The notes: a model not told the origin generated them from the letters alone. 10,659 nucleotides of DNA from Acidithiobacillus ferruginosus (GCF_018854495.1 NZ_JABBDR010000068.1:1-10659), one strand, 5' to 3'. Counted from the stretch's first letter, positions 1-6,131 are shown. Numbers and translations are program-made.

Positions 1-1
1 C

Positions 2-988
2 GCGGCGGGTGTTTTGTTGCTCGGGGCGCGTATCACCGCCAGGGTCACCCAGATATTTCTGCTCATCGAAATCGTATCCGTCGCCTTCATGGCCATTGTC
101 GGCTATTCCCATTGGGGGCCGCCGGCAGTGGGGGCGGGTTCATTTTCCCTCCGCCATATCCACTGGGCCGGCGTCATCGTCTGCATGGTGGTGGCCGCCA
201 CCATCGTGGACGGCTGGGAAATCGACTCCTACGCCTCGGAAGAATCCAGAAAACCGCGTATCACCCCAGGATGGGGAGGAATCATCGGGGCCGTGAGCGT
301 GGTGCTCTACTACCTGCTGATCTGGCCCCTGCTTCTGCATCAGGTGCCCCTCGACCAGTTGCAAAACAGCAGTGATACCCTGAGTCTCTGGGCGGCAACG
401 GTATCCCCGCAATTACTCCCGTGGATGCGCATAGCGATTATCGCGTCAACCGCCGGTGGCCTCTGGCTTACCACCTTCATCCTGTCCCGCGCCCTTTTCG
501 CCATGTCCCGGGATAGGGTGATGCCGGAGTGGCTGGGCCGACTGAATCGCGGACACGTGCCGTACTGGTCCGTCATCCTGCCCATCCTGCTGGCCATGGC
601 GGTTGTCCTCATGCAGGTTTTCTTCCCCAGTATGCGGGACCTCTTCAACCTGGTGCTGAGCGCGGCGGGGTTCTTTCTGGTGGCGGAGTTTTTATTGGAT
701 GGGATCAACATGATGGGTTTTTTGTTGCTGCAGCACCGCTCCGTCCGGCACCATTTCAGGGCGCATCATCACGCCGGTCTCCTGCTCGGATCGCTGGTCG
801 TGATCATCAGCCTTTCCGCCGTGGAGGTGCTGTTCTTCATCTATGGCCCGAAATATATTGCGGTCGGCATCGATCAGACCGTTGGGGTGTTTTTGCTGTT
901 GGGTATCCTTTATGTGCTCTGGCTGCGCTGGCGGAAGACGGGGCAAGGCATTTACGTCTTCGATGAGCTGGAGTTGCAGGAAGATTGA
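2..988 (+). CDS. APC-superfamily amino-acid permease, C-terminal part (5' end outside window)
   Basis: This is an inner-membrane secondary transporter, probably for an amino acid or amine; the substrate cannot be read from the sequence. The frame is open to the left edge, so the visible 328 residues are the C-terminal part of the protein. About eight strongly hydrophobic segments are visible, for example the one starting IFLLIEIVSVAFMAIVGY and the last one before LRWRKTG. Two APC hallmarks are present: DGWEIDSYASEESRKPR, matching the family's 'GW...EE..NPRR' loop, and SRALFAMSRDRVMPEWLGRLN, matching the cytoplasmic 'SR.LFAMARDG.LP..L...N' loop. The C-terminus is short, charged and cytoplasmic-looking (DELELQED). 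A DadA-like oxidoreductase follows after 63 bp on the same strand, suggesting that imported amino acids are oxidised. A TTG at 14 could be taken for a start, but the permease fold clearly continues upstream of it. Family assignment is confident; specificity is unknown. Confidence 0.85.
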   Translation, partial: AAGVLLLGARITARVTQIFLLIEIVSVAFMAIVGYSHWGPPAVGAGSFSLRHIHWAGVIVCMVVAATIVDGWEIDSYASEESRKPRITPGWGGIIGAVSVVLYYLLIWPLLLHQVPLDQLQNSSDTLSLWAATVSPQLLPWMRIAIIASTAGGLWLTTFILSRALFAMSRDRVMPEWLGRLNRGHVPYWSVILPILLAMAVVLMQVFFPSMRDLFNLVLSAAGFFLVAEFLLDGINMMGFLLLQHRSVRHHFRAHHHAGLLLGSLVVIISLSAVEVLFFIYGPKYIAVGIDQTVGVFLLLGILYVLWLRWRKTGQGIYVFDELELQED

Positions 989-1051
989 CCAGGACTGCGG
1001 CCTCTGCTATATCGGGCGGACCCTAACCTTCTCAACTTTCCCGGGGTTCTT

Positions 1052-2302
1052 ATGGCAGCACATGGCGAAGTGGTGGTTCTGGGAGCGGGCATCGTCGGGG
1101 TTTCCATTGCCCTGCAGTTGCAGTTACGGGGCCGTCCCACCATTCTTCTGGACCAGCAAGGGGCCGGGGAGGGGACATCCTTCGGCAATGCCGGCCTGAT
1201 TCAGCGCGAGGCGGTCATGCCGCACCCCTTCCCCCGTGCCCTGGCGACGCTGCTCAGCTATGCCCGCAATCAGTCGACCGAGGCCTACTACCGGGGGGCG
1301 ATGCTGCCGCGTCTGGCCATTCCCTTCCTGCGGTACTGGTATAACTCCCGTGAAGACCGTCACCGGATGATTGCCCGGCATTATGCGGCATTGATCGCGC
1401 ACTGCCTGGATGATCATCTGGCTCTGGCTGGTGCGGCGGGGGCGATCGACCTGCTCCGTCCCGGTGGCTGGTTGCAGGTACACCAAAATCCCGAGTCTCT
1501 GGATCATGCCCTGAAAGAGGCGGCGTATAATGCCGGGAATTTCGAGGTGGCTTACGACGCACTCGACGGCGTGCAGGTGGCGGCGATGGAGTGCAGTCTG
1601 CGTCCCGGACTGGCCGGCGGTATCCACTGGACCCAGCCCCTGGCCGTTGTCGATCCCCATGCACTCACTCGCGCATACCTGAACTATTTTACCCGGATGG
1701 GCGGCGAGTTTCGCACCAGTGCCGTGCGGAGCATAGAGCGCGGTTCGACGGGGTGGCGCATCGTTACGGTGCACGAGCCGGTGGAGGCCGCCGAGGTGGT
1801 GGTGGCTTTGGGCGCCTGGTCGCCGGATGTGACCGGATCTCTGGGCTACCACCCGCCGCTTTTTGTGAAAAGGGGCTATCACATGCACTACGCCCAGCCG
1901 GAGGCGACACCGCTCTGTCACCCGGTGCTCGATGCCGATCAGGGCTATATGCTGGCGCCCATGCGGCGTGGTATCCGGCTGACGACCGGTGCGGAGTTTG
2001 CACACCGGGATGCACCGCCTTCCGCTATTCCTCTTACCCGGGCGGAGGCGCAGGCTCGGCGGTTATTGCCTGCCCTCGGCGGGCGTCTGGACGCCGACCC
2101 CTGGATGGGGGTGCGCCCCTGTACCCCCGACATGCTGCCGATCATCGGTCGGGCGCCGGGGCATCCGGGTGTGTGGTATGCTTTCGGCCATTGTCACCAG
2201 GGTCTGACCCTGGGGCCGACCACCGGGCGTTTACTGGCCGAGATGATGTTGGGTGAAACGCCGTTTACGGACCCCGCTCCCTACCGGCCGGAGCGGTTCT
2301 GA
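1052..2302 (+). CDS. FAD-dependent amino-acid oxidoreductase, DadA-like (DAO superfamily)
   Basis: A 416-residue flavoprotein of the glycine oxidase/D-amino-acid dehydrogenase superfamily (E. coli DadA is about 430 residues). It probably oxidatively deaminates a D-amino acid or related amine to the 2-oxo acid and ammonia. The N-terminal Rossmann FAD motif is GAGIVG at residues 11-16, with acidic Asp34 at the end of beta-2. TSFGNAG at 42-48 matches the conserved DadA 'TS..NAG' segment. Near the C-terminus, GVRPCTPDMLPIIG (353-366) and GHCHQGLTLGPTTGRLLAE (from 379) are the usual second FAD-contacting region. There is no export signal, so it is cytoplasmic or peripherally membrane-bound. The ATG at 1052 places the dinucleotide motif at the usual distance from the N-terminus, but its ribosome-binding site is weak. 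The gene lies between an amino-acid permease and a truncated hemoglobin on the same strand. The exact substrate, and whether the electron acceptor is O2 or quinone, cannot be decided; dadA is possible but not assigned. Confidence 0.85.
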   Translation: MAAHGEVVVLGAGIVGVSIALQLQLRGRPTILLDQQGAGEGTSFGNAGLIQREAVMPHPFPRALATLLSYARNQSTEAYYRGAMLPRLAIPFLRYWYNSREDRHRMIARHYAALIAHCLDDHLALAGAAGAIDLLRPGGWLQVHQNPESLDHALKEAAYNAGNFEVAYDALDGVQVAAMECSLRPGLAGGIHWTQPLAVVDPHALTRAYLNYFTRMGGEFRTSAVRSIERGSTGWRIVTVHEPVEAAEVVVALGAWSPDVTGSLGYHPPLFVKRGYHMHYAQPEATPLCHPVLDADQGYMLAPMRRGIRLTTGAEFAHRDAPPSAIPLTRAEAQARRLLPALGGRLDADPWMGVRPCTPDMLPIIGRAPGHPGVWYAFGHCHQGLTLGPTTGRLLAEMMLGETPFTDPAPYRPERF

Positions 2303-2353
2303 GCGTCGGATTTTTGGATATTGAACCGCAGTCTGCGAACGCCGGAGCCAATC

Positions 2354-2758
2354 ATGGAACAGGTAAGCCCTCCCAAACGCCGTCTCGAACCCCTTTGCGA
2401 AAAGATTACGCTGCCAGTGATCCGTGTCGTGGTGGATGATTTCTACAATCGCATCCAGCATCACCCGACCCTGGCAGAGCCTTTTTCCATCGTCCAGGAC
2501 TGGGAGTTGCACAAGGACCGTCTCGTTCACTACTGGTGGACCGTGTCCGGCGGACTTCCCTACAAAGATTACCGCTATGCGCTGGGCGACAAGCATGCCC
2601 CGGTCGGAATAACCCATCCGCTGGTGGATGACTGGCTCGCGCTTTTTCACGAAACCATGCTGGATCACATGGATGCGGATATTGCCCGTCGCTGGCATGG
2701 TATGGCGGCGGGTATCGGCGAGTCTCTGCGCCTGATGTTTGCCCCGCGCGGGGATTAA
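2354..2758 (+). CDS. Group III truncated hemoglobin (trHb3)
   Basis: A 134-residue heme protein of the 2-on-2 globin fold, group III (Campylobacter Ctb type). Members bind O2 and are linked to NO/peroxide chemistry or O2 handling; the function here is inferred only. Family residues are visible: Tyr31 in DFYNRI (B10), His53 in ELHKDRL (E7), proximal His81 in GDKHAPVGI (F8) and Trp94 in DDWLALF (G8). The ATG at 2354 is preferred over an in-frame TTG at 2321: it has GGAG at 2344-2347 six bases upstream, and the family's conserved N-terminus begins shortly after it. It follows the DadA-like gene by 51 bp on the same strand, so cotranscription with permease and oxidase is likely. Its stop (TAA, 2756-2758) overlaps the stop of convergent ilvA. 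The paired placement of a flavin oxidase and an O2-binding globin suggests O2 supply or protection from oxidase by-products, but this is speculative. Confidence 0.88.
   Translation: MEQVSPPKRRLEPLCEKITLPVIRVVVDDFYNRIQHHPTLAEPFSIVQDWELHKDRLVHYWWTVSGGLPYKDYRYALGDKHAPVGITHPLVDDWLALFHETMLDHMDADIARRWHGMAAGIGESLRLMFAPRGD
2742..2753. repeat. Perfect 12-bp palindrome at convergent gene ends
   Basis: CCCCGCGCGGGG is its own reverse complement and lies in the last globin codons, immediately before the TTAA in which the globin and ilvA stops overlap. In RNA it could form only a short CCCC/GGGG stem with a GCGC loop, and no T-run follows on either strand. It may slow or mark transcription ends, but by sequence it is a poor intrinsic terminator. 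It may also just reflect GC-rich coding sequence. Confidence 0.3.
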
Positions 2759-4287
2759 GCAGAGGCTCGGTGCTGACCCTGATCCAGAAAAAACCGGTAG
2801 GCCGGGTTGGCGGTTTCCGCCACGTGCGGGTAATCGAGCCGGGCAAGTAGTGATTCGAATGGTGCCATCTCGCTGTCCGGCACCTCAAAGCCCGCCAGCA
2901 CCCGGCCCAGGTCGACGCCATTATTGCGATAGTGGAAAAGGCTGATATTCCAGTGCCCGCCCAGTTTGTCGAGAAACTCCATCAGCGCCCCCGGTCGTTC
3001 CGGAAACTCAAAGCGATAAATCCGCTCATTCTGCGCGGCCGCCGCATGCCCGCCCACCATATGGCGGATGTGCAGTTTGGCCATTTCGTCGTCACTCAGG
3101 TCCAGCGCTTCGTGACCCGTGATTCGTAAGCTCTCCAGCAACGCACTGGCGTCTTCCCGGTCGCGGATGGCCACACCGACAAAAATATGCGCCTGATCCC
3201 GGTGGTGCAGGCGGTAATTGAATTCCGTCACGACTCGCTGACCAATCGCCGCACAGAAAGCCCGAAAGGCCCCCGGCCGTTCCGGGATGGTGACCGCAAA
3301 CAACGCCTCGCGGGCCTCGCCCAGTTCCGCCCGCTCGGCGATGAAGCGCAGGCGATCAAAGTTCATATTGGCGCCGGAGAGGAGGGCGACCCAGGCCCCG
3401 CCCCGACCGGGGTCGGTTGCCGCCATCCGTTTGAGACCCGCCAGGGCCAGCGCGCCCGCCGGCTCCATGATGGAACGGGTTTCGTCAAACACATCCTTGA
3501 TGGCCGCACAGATCTCATCATTAGTCACCCGCACGATCTCATCCACGTATTTGCGGCAGAGGGCAAAGGTGTGTTCTCCCACCTGGCGCACCGCCACGCC
3601 GTCGGCGAAAATACCGACCTGGGGCAGTGTAACGCGTTCCCCCGCCTGCAAAGACTGATACATGGCGTCGGCCTCAAAGGGCTCTACGCCGATGATGCGA
3701 ATCTCGGGCACAATGGATTTCAGGTAAGCCGCCACCCCGGCAATGAGACCGCCGCCACCCACCGGAACAAAAATCGCCTCCAGGCCGGCGCCCCGCTGAC
3801 GGAGTATCTCTGCGCCTATGGTCCCCTGCCCGGCAATCACCAGCGGATCGTCAAAGGGCGGAATGAAGACCAGGCCCGATTCGGCGATCAGGGCGTCGCA
3901 ATGCGCCTGCGCATCGGAGTAGCTGTCGCCATGAAGAATGACCTCCGCACCCCGCGCCCGTACCGCGTTGACCTTGATTTCCGGAGTGGTGCCGGGCATG
4001 ACGATCACCGCACGGATGCCCAGCTTCTGGGCAGCATAGGCGACGCCCTGCGCATGATTGCCGGCGCTGGCGGTGATGACGCCGCGTGCCTTTTCAGCAT
4101 CCGAAAGCTGGGCGATCTTGTTGTAGGCGCCGCGCAGTTTGAAGCTGAACACCGGTTGCAGGTCTTCGCGCTTGAACAGCACCTCGCGCTGCAGGCGTGC
4201 GCTCAATTTGGGCGCGGCTTCCAGGGGCGTTTCCCGGGCCACATCGTAGACCCTGCTGCAGAGCACTTCGCGCAGAAGATTTTTCAC
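2755..4287 (-). CDS. ilvA: Threonine ammonia-lyase (threonine deaminase), biosynthetic, IlvA
   Basis: PLP enzyme converting L-threonine to 2-oxobutyrate and ammonia, the first committed step of isoleucine synthesis. Its 510 residues match the biosynthetic, feedback-regulated form (E. coli 514). The catalytic domain has the PLP-lysine motif FSFKLRGAYNK (Lys50), SAGNHAQG (74-81), the phosphate-binding loop GGGGL (177-181) and LLSGAN with Ser304 near the pyridine nitrogen. Two ACT-like regulatory repeats follow, starting near 327 (VTIPERPGAF) and 420 (FEFPERPGAL); in the family these sense isoleucine and valine. The start is GTG at 4287, giving GTGA with the stop of the upstream ModE-like gene. 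The Shine-Dalgarno is weak, so translation is probably coupled. The gene is last in a four-gene operon, and its stop overlaps that of the convergent globin gene. No ilv-type leader peptide or attenuator is seen. A 399-codon antisense frame over this gene is a GC-driven shadow. Confidence 0.97.
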   Translation of the reverse strand: MKNLLREVLCSRVYDVARETPLEAAPKLSARLQREVLFKREDLQPVFSFKLRGAYNKIAQLSDAEKARGVITASAGNHAQGVAYAAQKLGIRAVIVMPGTTPEIKVNAVRARGAEVILHGDSYSDAQAHCDALIAESGLVFIPPFDDPLVIAGQGTIGAEILRQRGAGLEAIFVPVGGGGLIAGVAAYLKSIVPEIRIIGVEPFEADAMYQSLQAGERVTLPQVGIFADGVAVRQVGEHTFALCRKYVDEIVRVTNDEICAAIKDVFDETRSIMEPAGALALAGLKRMAATDPGRGGAWVALLSGANMNFDRLRFIAERAELGEAREALFAVTIPERPGAFRAFCAAIGQRVVTEFNYRLHHRDQAHIFVGVAIRDREDASALLESLRITGHEALDLSDDEMAKLHIRHMVGGHAAAAQNERIYRFEFPERPGALMEFLDKLGGHWNISLFHYRNNGVDLGRVLAGFEVPDSEMAPFESLLARLDYPHVAETANPAYRFFLDQGQHRASA

Positions 4288-4655
4288 GAAGCGTTTTCTT
4301 CCGGTTTATGGAGCTGCATGAGTTTGCGGAATTCGGCGATATCGGGCGCCAGGGTCTGGTTTGCCTTGGCTTCCATGGCCTCGTAACGGGTGAGTATTTC
4401 TTCGCCCATTTCCGTCAGATGCGCACCGCCGCCGTGGCTGCCCCCGGTGGCGGTGCTCACCACCGGTGCCAGAAAACAGTGATTCATGGTGTCCACCAGC
4501 AACCAGGCGCGCCGGTAACTCATATTCATCGCCCGCGCCGCCGCAGAGATGGAGCCTTCTTCGCGAATATGACGAAGCAACTCGGCCTTGCCGGGGCCGA
4601 TGGCGATGGCTTCCGCCAGCAGGACGCGAAGACGGGGTTGCAGGTGGTCTGTCAT
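4284..4655 (-). CDS. ModE-type winged-helix DNA-binding protein, stand-alone N-terminal domain
   Basis: A 123-residue transcription regulator related to the N-terminal domain of ModE (LysR-like winged HTH). The family core is clear: GPGKAELLRHI, then GSISAAARAMNMSYRRAWLLVDTMN (34-58, the helix-turn-helix), then the wing GGSHGGGAHLTEMGEEIL (71-88). Classical ModE is about 260 residues, with two C-terminal Mop/TOBE domains that bind molybdate. Here only about 35 residues follow the wing, so molybdate sensing is not supported and the ligand, if any, is unknown. The ATG at 4655 has a strong GAGGAGG site (4661-4667) five bases upstream, although it also overlaps the yheT stop as ATGA. It lies directly upstream of ilvA (GTGA overlap). 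Possible targets are its own operon or molybdenum genes elsewhere; the sequence does not say. Family assignment is confident; role is open. Confidence 0.85.
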   Translation of the reverse strand: MTDHLQPRLRVLLAEAIAIGPGKAELLRHIREEGSISAAARAMNMSYRRAWLLVDTMNHCFLAPVVSTATGGSHGGGAHLTEMGEEILTRYEAMEAKANQTLAPDIAEFRKLMQLHKPEENAS

Positions 4656-5617
4656 GGGATCCTCCTCTCAAAATAGTCCAGCAGCGTGTTTGGCAACCAA
4701 CGCAGATGGCCTGGAAAGGCGCCATCCACAAAGCCAACATGACCGCCTTGCTCGGTGATGCAACGTGTTACGGCCGGGCTTATCTGAACATTGCGCAGGC
4801 TGTCGACGGGTACAATAGGGTCATCCGCGCTGTTCAGAAGCAAAGTGGGCACCTGGATCTGTGGCAACAACGGCGCCGCCGAGCCCTTTTGCCAGAGGTG
4901 CCTGGCGCCCGAGAAACCATGTACTGGCGCCGTAAAATATTCATCGAAATCATACACGCTTTTTGCCGAAAAGACCCGTGGCCAGTCCGCCATGTCCGGG
5001 TACCTGGCCTCGTAACGGCGGACAGAAGCTTTCATTTTCTGGAGAAAATACCGGTTGTAGAAGCGAAGATGACTGGATTGCAGATATTCCGCCGTCGCGA
5101 CCAGATCAACAGGGGCGCAGACCGCGGCCGCGGATTCCAGATTTTTATGGGCCTCGTCTCCTGCCTCGCCCAGATATTTGAGCAAGGCGTTGCCGCCGAG
5201 GGAAACGCCGACGGCGTGGCGAGGGCGACGTGGAAACAGTGCCGTCGCGCGCTCCAGCATCCAGCGAATCTCGGCACTATCCCCCGCGTGGTAGCTACGG
5301 GGCAGTAAGTTGTCCATTCCTCCGCAACCGCGGAAATTGATAAAACAGCCTGCCCAGCCCCTCCGCCGCAGGCCTGCCGCGTGGGCGCGGGCATAATGTC
5401 CCCGCGAACTACTGGCCAGGCCATGAAAGAGCATGACCACCGGCGCAGCGGCTGACGCGTCCACCCAGTCTACGGCGACCCGGTCGCCATCGGGCGTTTC
5501 CCAAATTTCCCGGCGAAAATCGACAGGATCCGAGCGCGCAAAAAAGGGCGCCCAGATGGTCTGAAAGTCACCACCCCGCGACCACCAGGGCGGATGAAAA
5601 GCGCAGGAAGGATTCAA
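4652..5617 (-). CDS. YheT-family alpha/beta hydrolase
   Basis: A 321-residue cytoplasmic serine hydrolase of the YheT/AB-hydrolase-4 group (esterase or acyltransferase-like; physiological substrate unknown in bacteria). Diagnostic segments are FHPPWWSRGGDFQTIW (7-22), HGLASSSRGHY (65-75, oxyanion region), NFRGCGGMDN followed by SYHAGD (94-113), and nucleophile elbow GVSLGGN with Ser139. The acid is probably Asp265 or Asp266 in NSADDPIVP, and the base is His293 in GGHVGFVDG. The start must be TTG at 5615-5617: an in-frame stop lies at 5633-5635, no other start codon occurs between it and the conserved FHPPWW, and the TTG overlaps the upstream stop as TTGA. The GAGGA preceding it directly abuts the start codon, an unusually short spacing, so coupled re-initiation is likely. 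It is the second gene of the BFD-yheT-modE-ilvA operon. Confidence 0.9.
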   Translation of the reverse strand: MNPSCAFHPPWWSRGGDFQTIWAPFFARSDPVDFRREIWETPDGDRVAVDWVDASAAAPVVMLFHGLASSSRGHYARAHAAGLRRRGWAGCFINFRGCGGMDNLLPRSYHAGDSAEIRWMLERATALFPRRPRHAVGVSLGGNALLKYLGEAGDEAHKNLESAAAVCAPVDLVATAEYLQSSHLRFYNRYFLQKMKASVRRYEARYPDMADWPRVFSAKSVYDFDEYFTAPVHGFSGARHLWQKGSAAPLLPQIQVPTLLLNSADDPIVPVDSLRNVQISPAVTRCITEQGGHVGFVDGAFPGHLRWLPNTLLDYFERRIP

Positions 5618-5823
5618 TCCTCTAGGTAGGCGTCATGGCTGCGCAAGTAGACTTCGAGATCGCCGATGCAACTGCCGCAACCTGCGCCACAGCCGGCGTG
5701 GACCATCAAAAGCTCCATAAAGGGCAGGGGGTTGGCGCGCTGGCGCTCAAGTATTTCCTGAAAAGTGGCGGCCGAACAGCAGCAATAGGGGCTGTCATCG
5801 ACTTCCTCGGGGACGGCGGACAT
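5614..5823 (-). CDS. BFD-like [2Fe-2S]-binding mini-ferredoxin
   Basis: A 69-residue protein of the bacterioferritin-associated ferredoxin (BFD/Fer2_BFD) type, in which four cysteines hold a [2Fe-2S] cluster. The pattern is C14-x-C16, then 32 residues, then C49-x2-C52, matching the BFD arrangement (CxC ... CxxC). Extra cysteines C15 and C45 are also present. The longer frame opening at 6003 is not credible as coding upstream of 5823. The ATG at 5823 has an AGAGGTGA ribosome site just upstream (within 5832-5840), and the conserved domain begins within the first 15 residues. In E. coli, Bfd reduces bacterioferritin to release iron; no bacterioferritin gene is visible here, so the partner is unknown. 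The protein could instead serve as a small redox or cluster-binding module. It is the first gene of a minus-strand operon, with its stop overlapping the yheT start. I see no convincing Fur box or sigma-70 promoter upstream. Confidence 0.82.
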   Translation of the reverse strand: MSAVPEEVDDSPYCCCSAATFQEILERQRANPLPFMELLMVHAGCGAGCGSCIGDLEVYLRSHDAYLED

Positions 5824-5963
5824 GGCGGAACTTTCACCTCTAATACAGCGCAAAAAAGCAAAGGCATACAGTAGCCATTGCGGGCGTGCGGTGCAAGAGG
5901 CCCACCACGATCCGTTCCAAAAACACCGTGACCGGAGGCGCGGGGCTGCTATTGTCCCTGTCA

Positions 5964-5972
5964 TGATATAAA
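5964..5972 (+). promoter_or_regulatory. Extended -10-like element (TGATATAAA)
   Basis: TG-N-TATAAA on the plus strand fits an extended -10 (five of six bases of TATAAT plus the upstream TG). No matching -35 lies 17 bp upstream. It would start transcription at about 5979, at the first base of the stem-loop, and give an olsB leader of roughly 190 nt. This would be a second, basal olsBA promoter. It rests on sequence resemblance only. Confidence 0.3.
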
Positions 5973-5978
5973 ATACCC

Positions 5979-6001
5979 GTATCGGCGTTGGCGCCCGATA
6001 C
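5979..6001 (+). other. Inverted repeat / stem-loop in the divergent region
   Basis: GTATCGG (5979-5985) and CCGATAC (5995-6001) are exact inverted repeats around a 9-base loop (cgttggcgc). No T-run follows on either strand, so it is not a standard terminator. It could be a dimeric-protein operator or, if the extended -10 upstream is used, a 5' leader hairpin. Function unknown. Confidence 0.4.
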
Positions 6002-6075
6002 AACGGCCCCCACAGAGAAGCCAGCGCCCTTTTTATGGTGAAGAAGTTCCCATGTCTGTGAGCGTCAGCGGGTCA

Positions 6076-6115
6076 TTGTCACAAAAAGTTCATAACAGTG
6101 CCGCACTATTGTCAT
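6076..6115 (+). promoter_or_regulatory. Pho-box-like array upstream of olsB (candidate PhoB site)
   Basis: Four heptamers fall in 11-bp phase (heptamer plus 4-bp spacer): TTGTCAC (6076), AGTTCAT (6087), GTGCCGC (6098) and TTGTCAT (6109). The first spacer is AAAA, the next two aaca and acta. The PhoB consensus is CTGTCAT-N4-CTGTCAT with an AT-rich spacer. The first and last units are close matches; the second matches four of seven bases and the third is weaker. The last unit is followed by 10 bp and then CATAAT at 6126, the same geometry as PhoB-activated promoters such as E. coli phoA, where the Pho box replaces the -35. It lies upstream of ornithine-lipid genes, which are phosphate-regulated in several bacteria. 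Confidence 0.5.
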
Positions 6116-6125
6116 ATTTATGAGT

Positions 6126-6131
6126 CATAAT
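6126..6131 (+). promoter_or_regulatory. -10 element of the olsBA promoter (CATAAT)
   Basis: CATAAT matches TATAAT at five of six bases. There is no sigma-70 -35 at 17 bp upstream; TTGTCA ends 11 bp upstream, too near for a normal -35 but right for an activator-replaced one. Predicted transcription start is about 6138, leaving a leader of roughly 34 nt before the olsB ATG at 6172. Confidence 0.45.

Noticed and set aside
1124..2005. 293-codon open frame on the minus strand opposite the DadA-like gene
   Set aside because: No recognisable domain; it is antisense to a gene with intact FAD motifs and is explained by GC-rich codon usage.
2321..2353. Eleven-codon N-terminal extension of the globin from a TTG start
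   Set aside because: The ATG at 2354 has a GGAG site six bases upstream; the TTG has none and the extra residues are outside the globin fold.
3187..4386. 399-codon open frame on the plus strand opposite ilvA
   Set aside because: It lies entirely antisense to a full-length, motif-complete ilvA and the modE end, resembles no family, and is the expected shadow in GC-rich coding DNA.
5824..5900. Fur box or strong sigma-70 promoter for the BFD operon
   Set aside because: I looked for a Fur-type inverted AT-rich repeat and for TTGACA/TATAAT pairs on the minus strand; the best pair matches only three of six bases in each box.
5824..6003. 60-codon N-terminal extension of the BFD-like protein
   Set aside because: The extension has no family match and a strong ribosome site lies directly before the ATG at 5823, which gives the normal BFD length.
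6052..6123. Possible 23-residue leader peptide in the olsB upstream region
   Set aside because: Only a weak GAAG precedes its ATG, the peptide has no run of regulatory codons, and it overlaps the Pho-box-like array and would lie upstream of the predicted transcription start.
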